Notes: generated by a model not told the origin, from the sequence alone. 64,000 bases of DNA from Lachnospiraceae bacterium (GCA_003979345.1 RYVZ01000005.1:1-64000), one strand, 5' to 3'. Positions 27,142 through 36,840 are shown, numbered from the stretch's first letter. A program made the numbers and translations.

Positions 27142-29010
27142 CTAGCAGCTTTCTTCAGAAGCCGTGACAAACAGTTTTTTCAGGCAGCAGACCAAATATT
27201 CGTTCTCCTCCCTGCGTCTGACCGCGATCCGAAGATACTGTCTCCCATTCCCGATTTTCGGTGTCAGGTCTTTGACAAAAATATCTGTTTCCAACAAACG
27301 GCATGCAAGTTCTCTGCCCGTATAACCGTTCGTAATCTCGCACATGAGATAATTCGCCCTGGACGGGATCACACGCAGAAACGGAAGCCTTCTGAGTTCT
27401 TCTGACAGCCTCTCCCTTTCCGCTCCCAGCTTCTTTAACGCAGTCCTGTAATCTTTACTGTATTTCTCTGCAATCTGCATGTAAAATTCCCCAAAAGAAT
27501 TGATATTCCAAATAGGCAGCTTCTCCTTGATCACACGGATCGTCTCCTCATCCCCGCCTGCCAGTACACCCAGTCTGGCTCCCGGCACTCCGTATGATTT
27601 CGAAATACTCTTTATGATATAGATCCTTTTCCCATACCGCGCAAATATTTTCTCCGAGATCATGGTCAGGTCTTCCGGCTTTGCATTTGATTCCTTATCT
27701 GTTATCTCATCTCCCCCAGCAAAATCGACAAAACTCTCATCCAGGATCAGGTTTATTCCCCTGTCGCTGCACCATCCCATCAGCTTTTCTACTCCCGCCC
27801 GTACAATATAATTCCCGCTCGGATTATCCGGATTGATCAGCACGATCGTATCTGCATGGTGCTTCCCGAAGTATTCCATAACGTCTTCTTCGGTATAAGA
27901 AAAGTCATCGTTTTCCACTCTCATTTCCACACGTCGGTCTTCTTCCAGACGGTTCGGGTACTCTTCAAATGTCGGTCGGATATATCCCACTTTCCCCGGC
28001 AGCACTCTCAAAAGCAGCTCGATCAGCTCAGCCGCTCCGTTTCCTGCCACAATATGGCTTTCTTCCACTCCGAACATTCTTCCAGCAAGCAGGCTGTTTA
28101 TCTTCATCCCGGACGGGTATCCGGTCAACAGGGTTCCTGCGTTTGCACGTATTTCTTCTATCATTTTTTCCGGCGGATAGTATGGGTTTACCAAATAACA
28201 ATAATCTTTCAGTTTTGGGTATCTCCAATATCCTCCGTATCTCTTCGCAATCATATCATATTTCTTTTCCGTACTCTCCGCAAACAGGCTCTCAGCTATA
28301 TTCAAATCCTGAATATCGTCGATTTCATACCATGTCTGTCCCGTCAGTCTCTTTGCCCGAATTTCTTTCGTGTCAAGCATCGCGATCAGTTTGATCACAG
28401 ACTCATAATACTCGTTATCCCCCATCGCGGCTTTATATGCTTCTAAGAACGGCACATAGGTCGTCCTCGAAAAATGCCGGCTGAATTTATAGATGTTCAC
28501 TGTTTTGTAATAGTTTTCTTTCTCACTGAATTTTAAGTGCTTTCCCGAAATGAAATCACAGATACAGTCCTCCTCATCCAGCAGCATACACGTCCCGTCC
28601 ATCCAGCTTTCAAACTTGTCTACAAGCGCCAGCGTTTCCCTTGGATCTCTGATGAGCAGATCAATGATCTCCTCCTCAAAGATCAGATCCGATTCCAGTA
28701 TCAGGGTATCCTCCGCTTTCAGATATTCCTCCGCAAGCGCCAAAGAGTAGATATTGTTTGTTCTGTCATAAACCGGGTTTTCCACATATACGATCGGCGT
28801 GCGGATTTCCAGCGTCGCACAGTAATCAATCAATTTTTGCGCCTCATACCCCACCACCAGAACAATGCGGGACAGTCTTTTTTTATCCAAAATCTCCAAA
28901 GTTCGTTCAATCAGGGTCTTACCGTTTACCTTTATCATGCATTTGGTATTGTTCTGTGTCAGGGCTTTCAGTCGTTTTCCCATTCCTGCCGCTAATATGA
29001 CTGCCTGCAT
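27142..29010 (-). CDS. Fused LicC-like nucleotidyltransferase - class I/II PLP enzyme
   Basis: This 622-residue protein joins two domains. Residues 1-240 are a choline/ethanolamine-phosphate-type cytidylyltransferase: LAAGMGKRLKALTQNNTKCM at the start, then LILESDLIF with a metal-site Asp. Residues 255-622 are a HisC/CobD-like PLP enzyme: NPDNPSGNY near residue 407, LDESFVDFAG, SISKSYGVPGARLG with the PLP Lys, and LRIAVRRREEN. CobD relatives decarboxylate phosphothreonine or phosphoserine, so the fusion could make a CDP-alkanolamine such as CDP-ethanolamine; an aminotransferase role is equally possible. The start is preceded by AGGAGG at short spacing. Confidence 0.8.
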   Translation of the reverse strand: MQAVILAAGMGKRLKALTQNNTKCMIKVNGKTLIERTLEILDKKRLSRIVLVVGYEAQKLIDYCATLEIRTPIVYVENPVYDRTNNIYSLALAEEYLKAEDTLILESDLIFEEEIIDLLIRDPRETLALVDKFESWMDGTCMLLDEEDCICDFISGKHLKFSEKENYYKTVNIYKFSRHFSRTTYVPFLEAYKAAMGDNEYYESVIKLIAMLDTKEIRAKRLTGQTWYEIDDIQDLNIAESLFAESTEKKYDMIAKRYGGYWRYPKLKDYCYLVNPYYPPEKMIEEIRANAGTLLTGYPSGMKINSLLAGRMFGVEESHIVAGNGAAELIELLLRVLPGKVGYIRPTFEEYPNRLEEDRRVEMRVENDDFSYTEEDVMEYFGKHHADTIVLINPDNPSGNYIVRAGVEKLMGWCSDRGINLILDESFVDFAGGDEITDKESNAKPEDLTMISEKIFARYGKRIYIIKSISKSYGVPGARLGVLAGGDEETIRVIKEKLPIWNINSFGEFYMQIAEKYSKDYRTALKKLGAERERLSEELRRLPFLRVIPSRANYLMCEITNGYTGRELACRLLETDIFVKDLTPKIGNGRQYLRIAVRRREENEYLVCCLKKLFVTASEESC

Positions 29011-29070
29011 CGTCCTCCTGCCTTTCTGGTTCGCTTTTACCGCTTTTCCATAATTTCTGTTACATCGACT

Positions 29071-29794
29071 CTATTTTGTATCAGCGTACAGATACGCATC
29101 GTAACTGTAACGGCTGTTCCAATAAACATCACTGCCATTCTCCTTGAACGTTACATGTTTCCCAAACTTGGCAGCAATCGTTTTTATCCATTCTTTTGAT
29201 AAAAATAACTTGTCCAGTCCTTCATACCTTGCATCATAATCATCGAACAGGCTTTTTCTATATGCAAGCCATTCCTCTTTCCGGTCAGGATCATGAACTC
29301 CGCCGAGCATCACAACCTTTGATGCTTTTGTAAGCATCTTATTCAGAACCGTTTCCGCATAATCAACGGACGAAAAATATTGAAATACACCGTCGGACAT
29401 TACAACATCATACTTCTTATGCGTATCAACGGTATCTGCTTCTCCACAAAATACCCCCCCCCCCGGAAAATTTCCGGCAGACATCGACCAGGCTTTGCGA
29501 ATAATCAATTCCTCCCAATTCCCGAATCCCCCGATTTCCAAACATCATCAGATTTACTCCACTGCCACATCCTACCTCAAACACACTCTGAATATCGTTG
29601 TTTGTTATCGACAGCAATGTCTCGTATAATCTGAGAAAATTATCATAAAAATACTGATAGTATTCCTGCTCATCCGAAACCGCCACGTCAAAACCATTGG
29701 CTTTTTTCAACTGACAGAATCGTGTAAACTCATCCTCCTTTCCTTCTCCCAACTGCAGCGTCTTACGATTCCATATATCTTTCCATGTCTGCAT
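29071..29794 (-). pseudogene. SAM-dependent methyltransferase interrupted at an 11-G tract (probably phase-variable)
   Basis: The gene starts at 29794 (AAGGAGG upstream). It reads MQTWKDIWNRK to the SAM motif VFEVGCGSGV (residues 71-80), GGIDYSQSLVDVCRKFS, and then a run of 11 G (29454-29464, plus-strand C). In this assembly the frame after the run ends 11 codons later. With 10 G it continues as GGGVFCGEADTVD, YDVVMSDGVFQYF and onward to the stop at 29071, a complete class I methyltransferase of 240 residues. One base therefore decides the product. Its likely target is a surface sugar. As drawn it is off; slipped-strand variation or a read error would both explain this. Confidence 0.85.
29454..29464 (-). 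repeat. Homopolymeric G11 tract (putative contingency tract)
   Basis: Eleven consecutive C on the plus strand (G on the coding strand) fall at codons 111-114 of the methyltransferase. No other G or C run in the window that I noticed exceeds about seven. Lengths of 7, 10 or 13 give the full-length frame. Confidence 0.9.
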
Positions 29795-29915
29795 ATCTTT
29801 TTCTCCTCCTTTGCTCAATATCGTTTTATACGGGAATGTACGATCATGTTCTTCGCGCTGACACTCATAATAGCATATAAGCGTCCCTCCCGCAACCCCG
29901 CACCCGCAGACGGTT

Positions 29916-30881
29916 TCAGGAGGATCTGTTTCCGCGAAACAGCTTTCGCAGACGATAGCGTACTTTCCCCCAAAAATAAAGCCGTTCAAATTCGCGCGCA
30001 ACGATTTTTTTGATATAGAGCTTATCATAACGGTCATCCACATCTTCATGTGTAGGACCCACAAGCGGAAAAGGCAATTCTCTTCTCGTAAAATCATACA
30101 TACAACCACCCTGGGTATGTGTTGCATCCTCACGGTTAAAGCCGATATTATCAATCAGATTATATTTCGGCGTAATACCGAATCCGCCGTAATACATACG
30201 CGTCGCTTCCCATTGATAATCCCATGTATCGCGCTCACCCGAGTAGGCGCATTCCAACTGCTTTTCAAACAGCTCACCAAAACGCTCCCCGTAATAACGC
30301 CGCACACAGCCTTCCTTTTTTACTTTCTCCCAAAATACCATGGAATCATCATATTTTTCCCACGCCCGGCGCCATGTCGCCCACCCCCAGATAGAAGGAT
30401 AGCGCGAAATCACATAGCTGCCATCTTGTACTGATTCACCAGAGAGCAGATTATTACCGGAAATATAAAATATCCGCTCATCATCACGGTAGCGCTCAAG
30501 CAGTTGCTCGCAGTACGGAAAGAAGCATGGCAGCGGAATGATGTCATCCTCAATTATAATTGTGGTCTCTTCCTCTGCAAGCGTATTGAATATCCCGCTT
30601 CTCATACGCTTATGACAACCCATATTGACTTCTGCATAGTCCCTGTGTACTTCGCAGTCCCAGTCGATCGCACGCTCCACTGTCTGCCGGAGTTGAACGA
30701 CAATCTCTTTCTCACCGCTTCTTGATGTCCGCGGGCCATCCGAAACCAAATACAGTTTTTTCGGCTTTGCCGCCCTGATACAGGAAATTACCTGCATCGT
30801 TGTGTCCGGTCTGTTAAAAAATATAAATGTAACTGGCGTCGTCAGCCTCCATCCGCTCATCACTTTCTTTATTCCTTTCAT
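29916..30881 (-). CDS. Glycosyltransferase, GT-A-like with WGWATWRRAW motif
   Basis: This 321-residue protein begins PVTFIFFNRPDTT, with LVSDGPR, the acidic IIEDDIIPLPCFF near residue 112 (a DxD-like site) and YPSIWGWATWRRAWEKY near 162. This is typical of a GT2-like family found in polysaccharide loci. It should transfer a sugar in the cytoplasm; its specificity is unknown. The first ATG has a weak ribosome site; a second in-frame ATG at 30860 is possible. It lies 9 bases after the ABC transporter gene, in the same direction. Confidence 0.75.
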   Translation of the reverse strand: MKGIKKVMSGWRLTTPVTFIFFNRPDTTMQVISCIRAAKPKKLYLVSDGPRTSRSGEKEIVVQLRQTVERAIDWDCEVHRDYAEVNMGCHKRMRSGIFNTLAEEETTIIIEDDIIPLPCFFPYCEQLLERYRDDERIFYISGNNLLSGESVQDGSYVISRYPSIWGWATWRRAWEKYDDSMVFWEKVKKEGCVRRYYGERFGELFEKQLECAYSGERDTWDYQWEATRMYYGGFGITPKYNLIDNIGFNREDATHTQGGCMYDFTRRELPFPLVGPTHEDVDDRYDKLYIKKIVAREFERLYFWGKVRYRLRKLFRGNRSS

Positions 30882-30890
30882 TCCAATTGC

Positions 30891-32621
30891 TTACCGCACT
30901 TTTTCCAATATACAGTTCTCCACCCGATATACATGATCACAATTTTCAATTGTTGTCAGCCGATGCGCGATCATGATCATTGTCTTGCTGCCGTGCAATC
31001 CGTCAATCGCCGCCATCACTTCTTTTTCTGTCTCGTTATCAAGCGCCGACGTCGCCTCATCAAACACCAAAATATCCGGATCGTGATAAAGCGCTCTTGC
31101 GATTCCGATTCGCTGTCTTTGTCCGCCGGACAATCGCATTCCCGATTCGCCGACCTCCGTGTCAAGCCCATACTCTAACTGTTTTACAAATTCCTCAAGC
31201 TGTGCTTCCTTCAACGCCTCCCATACCCGCTCATCGTCAATGTCCTCATTTGCAACTCCAAACGCGACATTTCTCCGGATCGTATCATCCATCATAAAAA
31301 TCGTCTGCGGGATATAGCCAATATCCCGGTGCCAGCTCTGCATGATCTTATTGATATTGACTCCGTCAACAAGAATCTGACCTTTCTCCGGCTCAAGGAT
31401 GCCTAGAATATTATCGACAAGCGTTGTCTTTCCGCCGCCGGATTCCCCGATGAACGCAATCGACTCACCCTTGTGGATCGTCACATTCACATCATTGAGT
31501 ATGACCTTATCCGAACGGTCATACGTAAACGAAAGATTCCTGACTTCTATCGTATGTTCAAATCGGAGCTGTTCACACTCCAACGCGCCGATAAAGCTGT
31601 CATCCACATCCTGCACGGATTTAATATCCTGATATATCTGCTCAATTGACACCATATTATACGCTATATTACTAAAGCTTGCATAAAGCGTATTGACGCT
31701 CGGCAAAAGGCGGAATGCAGCCACCGCAAACACTGCAAGCTGCGATACCATCGCAGAAAGGTTTCCTCCCCGTATGGTCACAACAGCAAGATAACCCAAA
31801 ATACCGCCAATCGCGACTGATTCGATCAAATATTTCGGAATATAGCTGAGCAGGTTATAGACAAGCTCCAGCTTCGTTGCGCCATGATATATATCATGAT
31901 ATTCCTTGATAAAGTGGCGCTCCTTATTCATGATCTTTACTTCCTTGATCCCCTCAAACGCCTGCTTGGAGCATTGGATGATATTCGCGCTGACCTCGTG
32001 GTATTCCTCGCCGATACGGCGCATTTTCTTTTGTATGAAAAAAATAATCAGACCGGCACAAACTGTCAGCAAAAGCGCCACTATAATTGTCATCTGTATA
32101 TTGGACACCGCAAGGAATATGATCAGGATCATCGACGTCACTCCCTGCGAGATCAATTGCAGTACATTGATGATCACCGTATACATGTTGCAGGTGTCCG
32201 TATTGATGCTGCGTAGGATCTCTGCAGTATTTTTATAAAGGAAATACGCGTACGGCTGCTTCATATATGCTTCCATCAGCTTTGTGGCAAAGTGCAGGCG
32301 CGTGTTTTTGGAAAAGCTGTTCATCGCGTACGCCATGAAAGAAAGATAAATATTTTTGAGCAGATAAATACCGATCGTTCCTACGATGAGTATGAATAGC
32401 ACCTCATTTGTTTCGGTTACTCCGGTGACCTTAGAAATCCATATACAGTAGGAATCTGTTTCTACCGCCTGCGGATCCGTCGCGAGTGTAACAATCGGCA
32501 TGATCATGGATACTCCCAACAGCTCTGCAGCCGCGCCAAACAAGATCACAAAAATCATACCAACAAATTTCAGTTTGAGCTTCAAATCAAATAAGTAGCA
32601 TAATTCTTTATATAGCTTCAT
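30891..32621 (-). CDS. PglK-like ABC transporter (TMD-NBD), putative lipid-linked glycan flippase
   Basis: This 576-residue half-transporter has six membrane segments in residues 1-320, then an ATPase domain with Walker A GESGGGKTTL near 395, signature LSGGQRQRIGIARAL and Walker B ILVFDEATSAL. Single-chain ABC proteins in glycan loci, such as PglK, flip undecaprenyl-PP-oligosaccharides and can replace Wzx. No Wzx-type gene is visible here. The start at 32621 has GGAGG just upstream, and its ATG overlaps the TGA of the GT4 gene by 4 bases, showing translational coupling. A paralogue lies at 36841-38598. Confidence 0.85.
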   Translation of the reverse strand: MKLYKELCYLFDLKLKLKFVGMIFVILFGAAAELLGVSMIMPIVTLATDPQAVETDSYCIWISKVTGVTETNEVLFILIVGTIGIYLLKNIYLSFMAYAMNSFSKNTRLHFATKLMEAYMKQPYAYFLYKNTAEILRSINTDTCNMYTVIINVLQLISQGVTSMILIIFLAVSNIQMTIIVALLLTVCAGLIIFFIQKKMRRIGEEYHEVSANIIQCSKQAFEGIKEVKIMNKERHFIKEYHDIYHGATKLELVYNLLSYIPKYLIESVAIGGILGYLAVVTIRGGNLSAMVSQLAVFAVAAFRLLPSVNTLYASFSNIAYNMVSIEQIYQDIKSVQDVDDSFIGALECEQLRFEHTIEVRNLSFTYDRSDKVILNDVNVTIHKGESIAFIGESGGGKTTLVDNILGILEPEKGQILVDGVNINKIMQSWHRDIGYIPQTIFMMDDTIRRNVAFGVANEDIDDERVWEALKEAQLEEFVKQLEYGLDTEVGESGMRLSGGQRQRIGIARALYHDPDILVFDEATSALDNETEKEVMAAIDGLHGSKTMIMIAHRLTTIENCDHVYRVENCILEKVR

Positions 32622-33826
32622 AATTCCTCCAACAATCCGTATAAACGCTCCGTAAACTGCCGTTCTCCCCATGCGTCCGCCCGCTCGTGCCCTGCCCGGA
32701 TCAGTCTTTCACACAGCAAATCATCCTGCCACAGCCTTTTGACGCACTCTGCAATTTCGTTTATATCCGCCGGATCGAATAACAGCGCCGCCTCCCCGAC
32801 CTGCTCAGGAATCCCGAAAATCCCTGAAGTCGCCACCGGACATCCAAGCACAAACGCCTCTAACTGCGGTATATTGGTCGGTCCACCGAACGTGGGCATG
32901 ACAAGCGCTCTTGCATGTTGATAAAGCGCAACCATCTCTTCATTAGAAACATATCCCAGAATCATTATCTGATCTTCAAGCTTCAAATCCGTGATCTGCC
33001 TGCACACATCCTCGTATCCGTTTTTGTCCGTTCCGCTGCACACGAGATTTACACATACACCTTGTTCTTTTAACAGCGCAAGTGCCGACAACAGCCTGCC
33101 GTGATTCTTGTGCTTCCAAAACTGCGCCGGATAGAAAATATATCTGTCGAATACCTCTGGCTTCGGATATGGCGGCTTCCCCATACTTTCATATACATAA
33201 TCGGGCGCAATAAAGGGCAGCGGATATATCCTGCGGTCCAGATGCGCTGCCTGAGCCCCGTAACATTCCAGCATCTGCTTCCTGCCAACCTCAGAATCCA
33301 CGAAGATCATCCGTGCGTACCGCGCAATATTCGTGTAACTCCGCTCCCGGCTCTTATAGATTTCAGGCGCGCTGATCTCCGGAAAATCCGTCAGATACCG
33401 GTGCATCAAATCAAAAACCGAGACGACCGCCGGCGTATCCATCATAAAACTAATCTTATCCGCACACGGATAAATACATGCTTTGATCTGCTCCCTAAGC
33501 AACGCACGCGCAAACGGATGGAGCAGTCGGCACATCCTTCTGCATACAGGCACGGGGAGCGTGATCTCTGCCAAATGATAAATCACCTTCTCTATCCTGT
33601 TTTTCTGTGCATAAACCGTCCGTATGCCAAGCCTCTCCGTAATCGGGCGCCACTCCTCATACATGATAAACGCAATGATCTCATAACGCTCTTTTGGCAA
33701 TGCCGCAAGCGATTTTAACATCGCAAGGCAATATTGGTAAGCGCCTCCGGAATTCGGCCGGCGCTCCAAATAGATCCCGATTCGTTTTTTACTTTTTTCT
33801 GCATTTCCTGCTGCTTCATTCATCAT
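32618..33826 (-). CDS. GT4 family glycosyltransferase
   Basis: This 402-residue GT-B enzyme begins GIYLERRPNSGGAYQYCLAM. It has the donor-domain FYPAQFWKHKNHGRLLSAL near residue 222, MILGYVSNEEMVALYQHARALVMPT, and GGPTNIPQLEAFVLGCPVA as the E-x7-E-like region. This looks like the mannosyltransferase-type GT4 branch. The ribosome site is weak, and the predicted promoter at 33847-33875 would leave a very short leader. It is translationally coupled to the following ABC transporter, suggesting it builds the lipid-linked glycan that the transporter moves. Confidence 0.87.
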   Translation of the reverse strand: MMNEAAGNAEKSKKRIGIYLERRPNSGGAYQYCLAMLKSLAALPKERYEIIAFIMYEEWRPITERLGIRTVYAQKNRIEKVIYHLAEITLPVPVCRRMCRLLHPFARALLREQIKACIYPCADKISFMMDTPAVVSVFDLMHRYLTDFPEISAPEIYKSRERSYTNIARYARMIFVDSEVGRKQMLECYGAQAAHLDRRIYPLPFIAPDYVYESMGKPPYPKPEVFDRYIFYPAQFWKHKNHGRLLSALALLKEQGVCVNLVCSGTDKNGYEDVCRQITDLKLEDQIMILGYVSNEEMVALYQHARALVMPTFGGPTNIPQLEAFVLGCPVATSGIFGIPEQVGEAALLFDPADINEIAECVKRLWQDDLLCERLIRAGHERADAWGERQFTERLYGLLEEL

Positions 33827-33846
33827 TTATGACCACTTTCTGCTTC

Positions 33847-33875
33847 ATCATATCAGAAACACTTACATAATGCAA
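33847..33875 (-). promoter_or_regulatory. Putative leftward promoter for the GT4-ABC transporter pair
   Basis: On the minus strand, TTGCAT (33870-33875) and TATGAT (33847-33852) are 17 bases apart. The predicted start point lies only about 14 bases before the GT4 start codon. The boxes are imperfect, so this is tentative. Confidence 0.4.
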
Positions 33876-33925
33876 TGAACGCCCTCGAAATATCAACAGT
33901 GGAACCGGCTCTGCCCTACTGCTCT

Positions 33926-35362
33926 TTACCGGAAATCAAAAGTACTCGACGCCCCGCTCCAGTCGATATCTTCAATATTAGGCGGATAATATGCGACAAG
34001 GACAATATCGGGCTTTGTCTGTCTGATATATTCCCGCACACTCCCGTCAAACGACTTTAGATACATGCAGTCCACATACTCAATATCCACTGCCAGATAC
34101 GGAATCAGCGGCGCGGAAAAAGAATCTCTTATAATCAACATCCTTTTTCCCTGATTATTGCCCGCATTCTGATTATGAATCCTTATGAGCGGATAGTTTC
34201 TTGTGCGGAAGCTGTCGTATGGATCTTCACCATAATAATCATAAGATATCAGCGGTGCTTCAAAAAGAAACACTTCCTCAAAATCTCCCGTAAGCTCCAT
34301 TTGCCGGCTTGGAATGTCCATGGAAAACGCCGTACCATAATCAGGGAGATACAATTCAAAATCCTCAGGCTCCGCTTTTTGAAGTGTCAGCGCACGCCCG
34401 TTCCCTCCCAAAAAATTATTTTCGTACGAAACCAGCCGATATTGAACAGCATCATATTTGGAGGCATCAAACCGGATCTCACCAATTTGTGTAAGATAAT
34501 CCGTAATGACACCTGCCGCCCAAAACGCAGTTGGAACCTTCCAGTGGCAGTCCGTCCGGTAAAATGCTTCCCGGTGATTTATTCCCGACGCATGAAGCGC
34601 CTGTCTTAGATCCAAACATGAAACCCCCCGCTGCTCAAGCTCAAAAAGTAAACGATCTGCATTCTCATTGGCATGATCCGTAAACGCGCCAATGGGCGGT
34701 TCATCATACCGACAGACATTCCCCGGTATCTGCACATAACTGAACAGCCCACCTTCCGATACAACCAACTCCTGTAATCCGGCAACACTGTCCGCAATCT
34801 CCTGCACATTGGAACGCTCCGCATAGATCGTCGGAAGAAATCCATTCTCATTTACCATTAACACTCCGTCCGTCATAACCAGATCCCAGCCTGTCAGATT
34901 CTCATACATGGCTGCCAGTTCCGCAATCCGTGGCTGGTTCCGCAATCCGTCTGTGCAGTAATACGTGATCACATCCTCCAGCTTTTGGGTAGTACCGCGT
35001 ATTTGCCGGTCAAAGCTCTCCCACACAGCCGCTGCTGTACCGATACCGCCTACACTGCCATCCGTCCTCTGATCCACACCCTCAGCCTGCCCTGCGGCTT
35101 TATCCGGCTGTCCGTTTTCATTCACAGCCGCATCCCTCGGATACAGTTCATTCCAGTCAATAGAAACCGCCGTGCCCTCCTGCATGGGAATCAGACCGTC
35201 CACAATCCATAAAACCACCTTTGATCTGATACTCATCCTGTCATAAATAATATTTTTGGTAATAAAACGGATTCCCACATCACACATCATAAGTGCAAGC
35301 ACCGCCACGCTTATAACCGCCATGATCAACGCTGGTAATTTCTCTTTTTTCATTCCACGCAT
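33926..35362 (-). CDS. DHHW/AlgX-like membrane-anchored partner of the MBOAT acyltransferase
   Basis: This 478-residue protein has one N-terminal membrane segment (about residues 8-30) and an extracellular SGNH-like DHHW-family domain. YRTDCHWKVPTAFW near residue 268 is the family's Asp-His-His-Trp-like motif with Cys at the first His position, and LIIRDSFSAPLIPYL near 408 holds the Ser. By analogy with AlgJ/AlgX, it would place acetyl groups passed out by the MBOAT protein onto the exported glycan. It begins 20 bases after the MBOAT gene. GGAGGAAGGA precedes the start. A hydrophilic stretch near residues 78-108 looks like a linker. Confidence 0.83.
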   Translation of the reverse strand: MRGMKKEKLPALIMAVISVAVLALMMCDVGIRFITKNIIYDRMSIRSKVVLWIVDGLIPMQEGTAVSIDWNELYPRDAAVNENGQPDKAAGQAEGVDQRTDGSVGGIGTAAAVWESFDRQIRGTTQKLEDVITYYCTDGLRNQPRIAELAAMYENLTGWDLVMTDGVLMVNENGFLPTIYAERSNVQEIADSVAGLQELVVSEGGLFSYVQIPGNVCRYDEPPIGAFTDHANENADRLLFELEQRGVSCLDLRQALHASGINHREAFYRTDCHWKVPTAFWAAGVITDYLTQIGEIRFDASKYDAVQYRLVSYENNFLGGNGRALTLQKAEPEDFELYLPDYGTAFSMDIPSRQMELTGDFEEVFLFEAPLISYDYYGEDPYDSFRTRNYPLIRIHNQNAGNNQGKRMLIIRDSFSAPLIPYLAVDIEYVDCMYLKSFDGSVREYIRQTKPDIVLVAYYPPNIEDIDWSGASSTFDFR

Positions 35363-35382
35363 TCCTTCCTCCCTGCACGCGG

Positions 35383-36774
35383 CTAAAAATTGAAATAGAT
35401 AAACGGATTATAGCTTGACTGCACACAGACGCATACGGAAAGCAGCATCAGCACCAGCGCTGCCGCACCCTTAAGATTATTCTTCGCCTCTTTCCCCACC
35501 GGCAGCCACGCACAAATCCGCGAAAACAGCGGCGTCGCACCTAAAACTGCCGCCGCCAGTACCACTTTTGCATGATTCAGATAATGAAGCGCCGTCATAT
35601 CCCACAATTTCCCGTTGCCGCCGCCAAACATCCATCCAAAATACCTGACAGCGTTCCCCATACCGTCCGCCCGGAACAGCACCCATAAAAACAGGACCAA
35701 TAACAGGGTTATGATATGTGTAACCGTATTTCCCTTCCGGTCAAGTCCGGTCAGTTTCTCTACCAGCAGCAAAACAAAATAGCCGAGTCCCCACAATACA
35801 AACGTCCAGTCCGCACCATGCCAAATTCCTGTCAACAGCCACACCACAAACAAATTCCGCACCCATTTTGCCTTCGATACCCGGTTACCACCAAGCGGGA
35901 TATACACATAATCCCTGAACCATCCGCTCAGCGAAATATGCCATCTGTGCCAAAATTCAGTCACGGTCTTTGCTACATAAGGATAGTTGAAATTCTCAGG
36001 GAAATGAAACGCGAACATTCTGCCAAGCCCGATCGCCATATCAGAATAACCAGAAAAGTCAAAGTAAATCTGGAGCATATAGGCAACCGCGCCAAGCCAT
36101 GCCGTCAGTGTGGATACCCTGCCCGCATCCGTGCAGTTAAAAACAGCGTCCGCAAGCATACCCATATAGTTCGCGATCAGCACTTTTTTGGCAAGCCCGA
36201 AAGAGAACCTCTGCACACCGCAGACAAAATCATCCGTATTTTCTTTTCTGTGCAAGATCTCGTCTGCGACCGTCTCATAGCGCACGATTGGTCCGGCGAT
36301 CATCTGCGGAAACATCAGAATATATAAACCGACATTGATTGGATTTCTCTGCGGTTTCGTCTTTCCTGCCCGGACATCCAGCAAATAGGAGATCATCTGA
36401 AATGTAAAAAAAGAAATACCGATCGGCAGCGCAATCTGTAAACCGCCCAGGTCCTTATGAACCAGCATTCCAATAGATCTGATGGCAAACGTAAGATACT
36501 TAAATACTGCCAAAAGCGCAATGTCATAGCTGAGCGCCAGACTGATGCACAGCCTGCCATGCTTACCCGGTATCCCACATCCGAGCGCCCAGTTGATTCC
36601 GACCGATAACAGCACGATCAGCACAAATGCCGGCTCGCCCCACGCATAAAAAATAACGCTCGCCAAAAACAGAAATGTGTTTCGAAATCCCCTGCCCCTG
36701 ACCCATGGATTATAATATCCGATCAAAACGAGCGGAAGAAATATAAAGAGAAATACTGTAGATGAAAAAACCAT
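35383..36774 (-). CDS. MBOAT O-acyltransferase (AlgI/DltB/PatA type)
   Basis: This 463-residue polytopic protein carries the MBOAT hallmarks: VFSSTVFLFIFLPL at the N-terminus, PIGISFFTFQMISYLLDV near residue 116, MFPQMIAGPIVRY, EFWHRWHISLSGWFRDYVYIP near 274 and the catalytic-type His in LTGIWHGADWTF near 317. It would pass acetyl (or other acyl) groups across the membrane for the DHHW protein encoded next. The pair forms a standard glycan O-acetylation module in Gram-positives. Confidence 0.92.
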   Translation of the reverse strand: MVFSSTVFLFIFLPLVLIGYYNPWVRGRGFRNTFLFLASVIFYAWGEPAFVLIVLLSVGINWALGCGIPGKHGRLCISLALSYDIALLAVFKYLTFAIRSIGMLVHKDLGGLQIALPIGISFFTFQMISYLLDVRAGKTKPQRNPINVGLYILMFPQMIAGPIVRYETVADEILHRKENTDDFVCGVQRFSFGLAKKVLIANYMGMLADAVFNCTDAGRVSTLTAWLGAVAYMLQIYFDFSGYSDMAIGLGRMFAFHFPENFNYPYVAKTVTEFWHRWHISLSGWFRDYVYIPLGGNRVSKAKWVRNLFVVWLLTGIWHGADWTFVLWGLGYFVLLLVEKLTGLDRKGNTVTHIITLLLVLFLWVLFRADGMGNAVRYFGWMFGGGNGKLWDMTALHYLNHAKVVLAAAVLGATPLFSRICAWLPVGKEAKNNLKGAAALVLMLLSVCVCVQSSYNPFIYFNF

Positions 36775-36840
36775 ATCCTGTCTACCGCTCCTTTCACGTT
36801 CAATTTAATTCAGGCATCTGTAAAGCATCCAGTCATCATA

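Noticed and set aside
27142..29010. PntC-type phosphonate enzyme (cytidylyltransferase fused to AEP transaminase)
   Set aside because: The PLP domain has class I/II HisC/CobD motifs rather than the class V AEP-transaminase pattern. No PEP mutase or phosphonopyruvate decarboxylase gene is present in the window.
29071..29541. The 156-codon downstream half of the methyltransferase as a separate gene
   Set aside because: Its apparent start lies inside the upstream half in another frame with no ribosome site. The sequence only makes sense as a continuation after the G tract.
29795..30154. Longer methyltransferase start extending to 30154
   Set aside because: The extension would overlap the glycosyltransferase gene at 29916-30881 on the same strand in another frame and has no homologous look. 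The ATG at 29794 has AAGGAGG.
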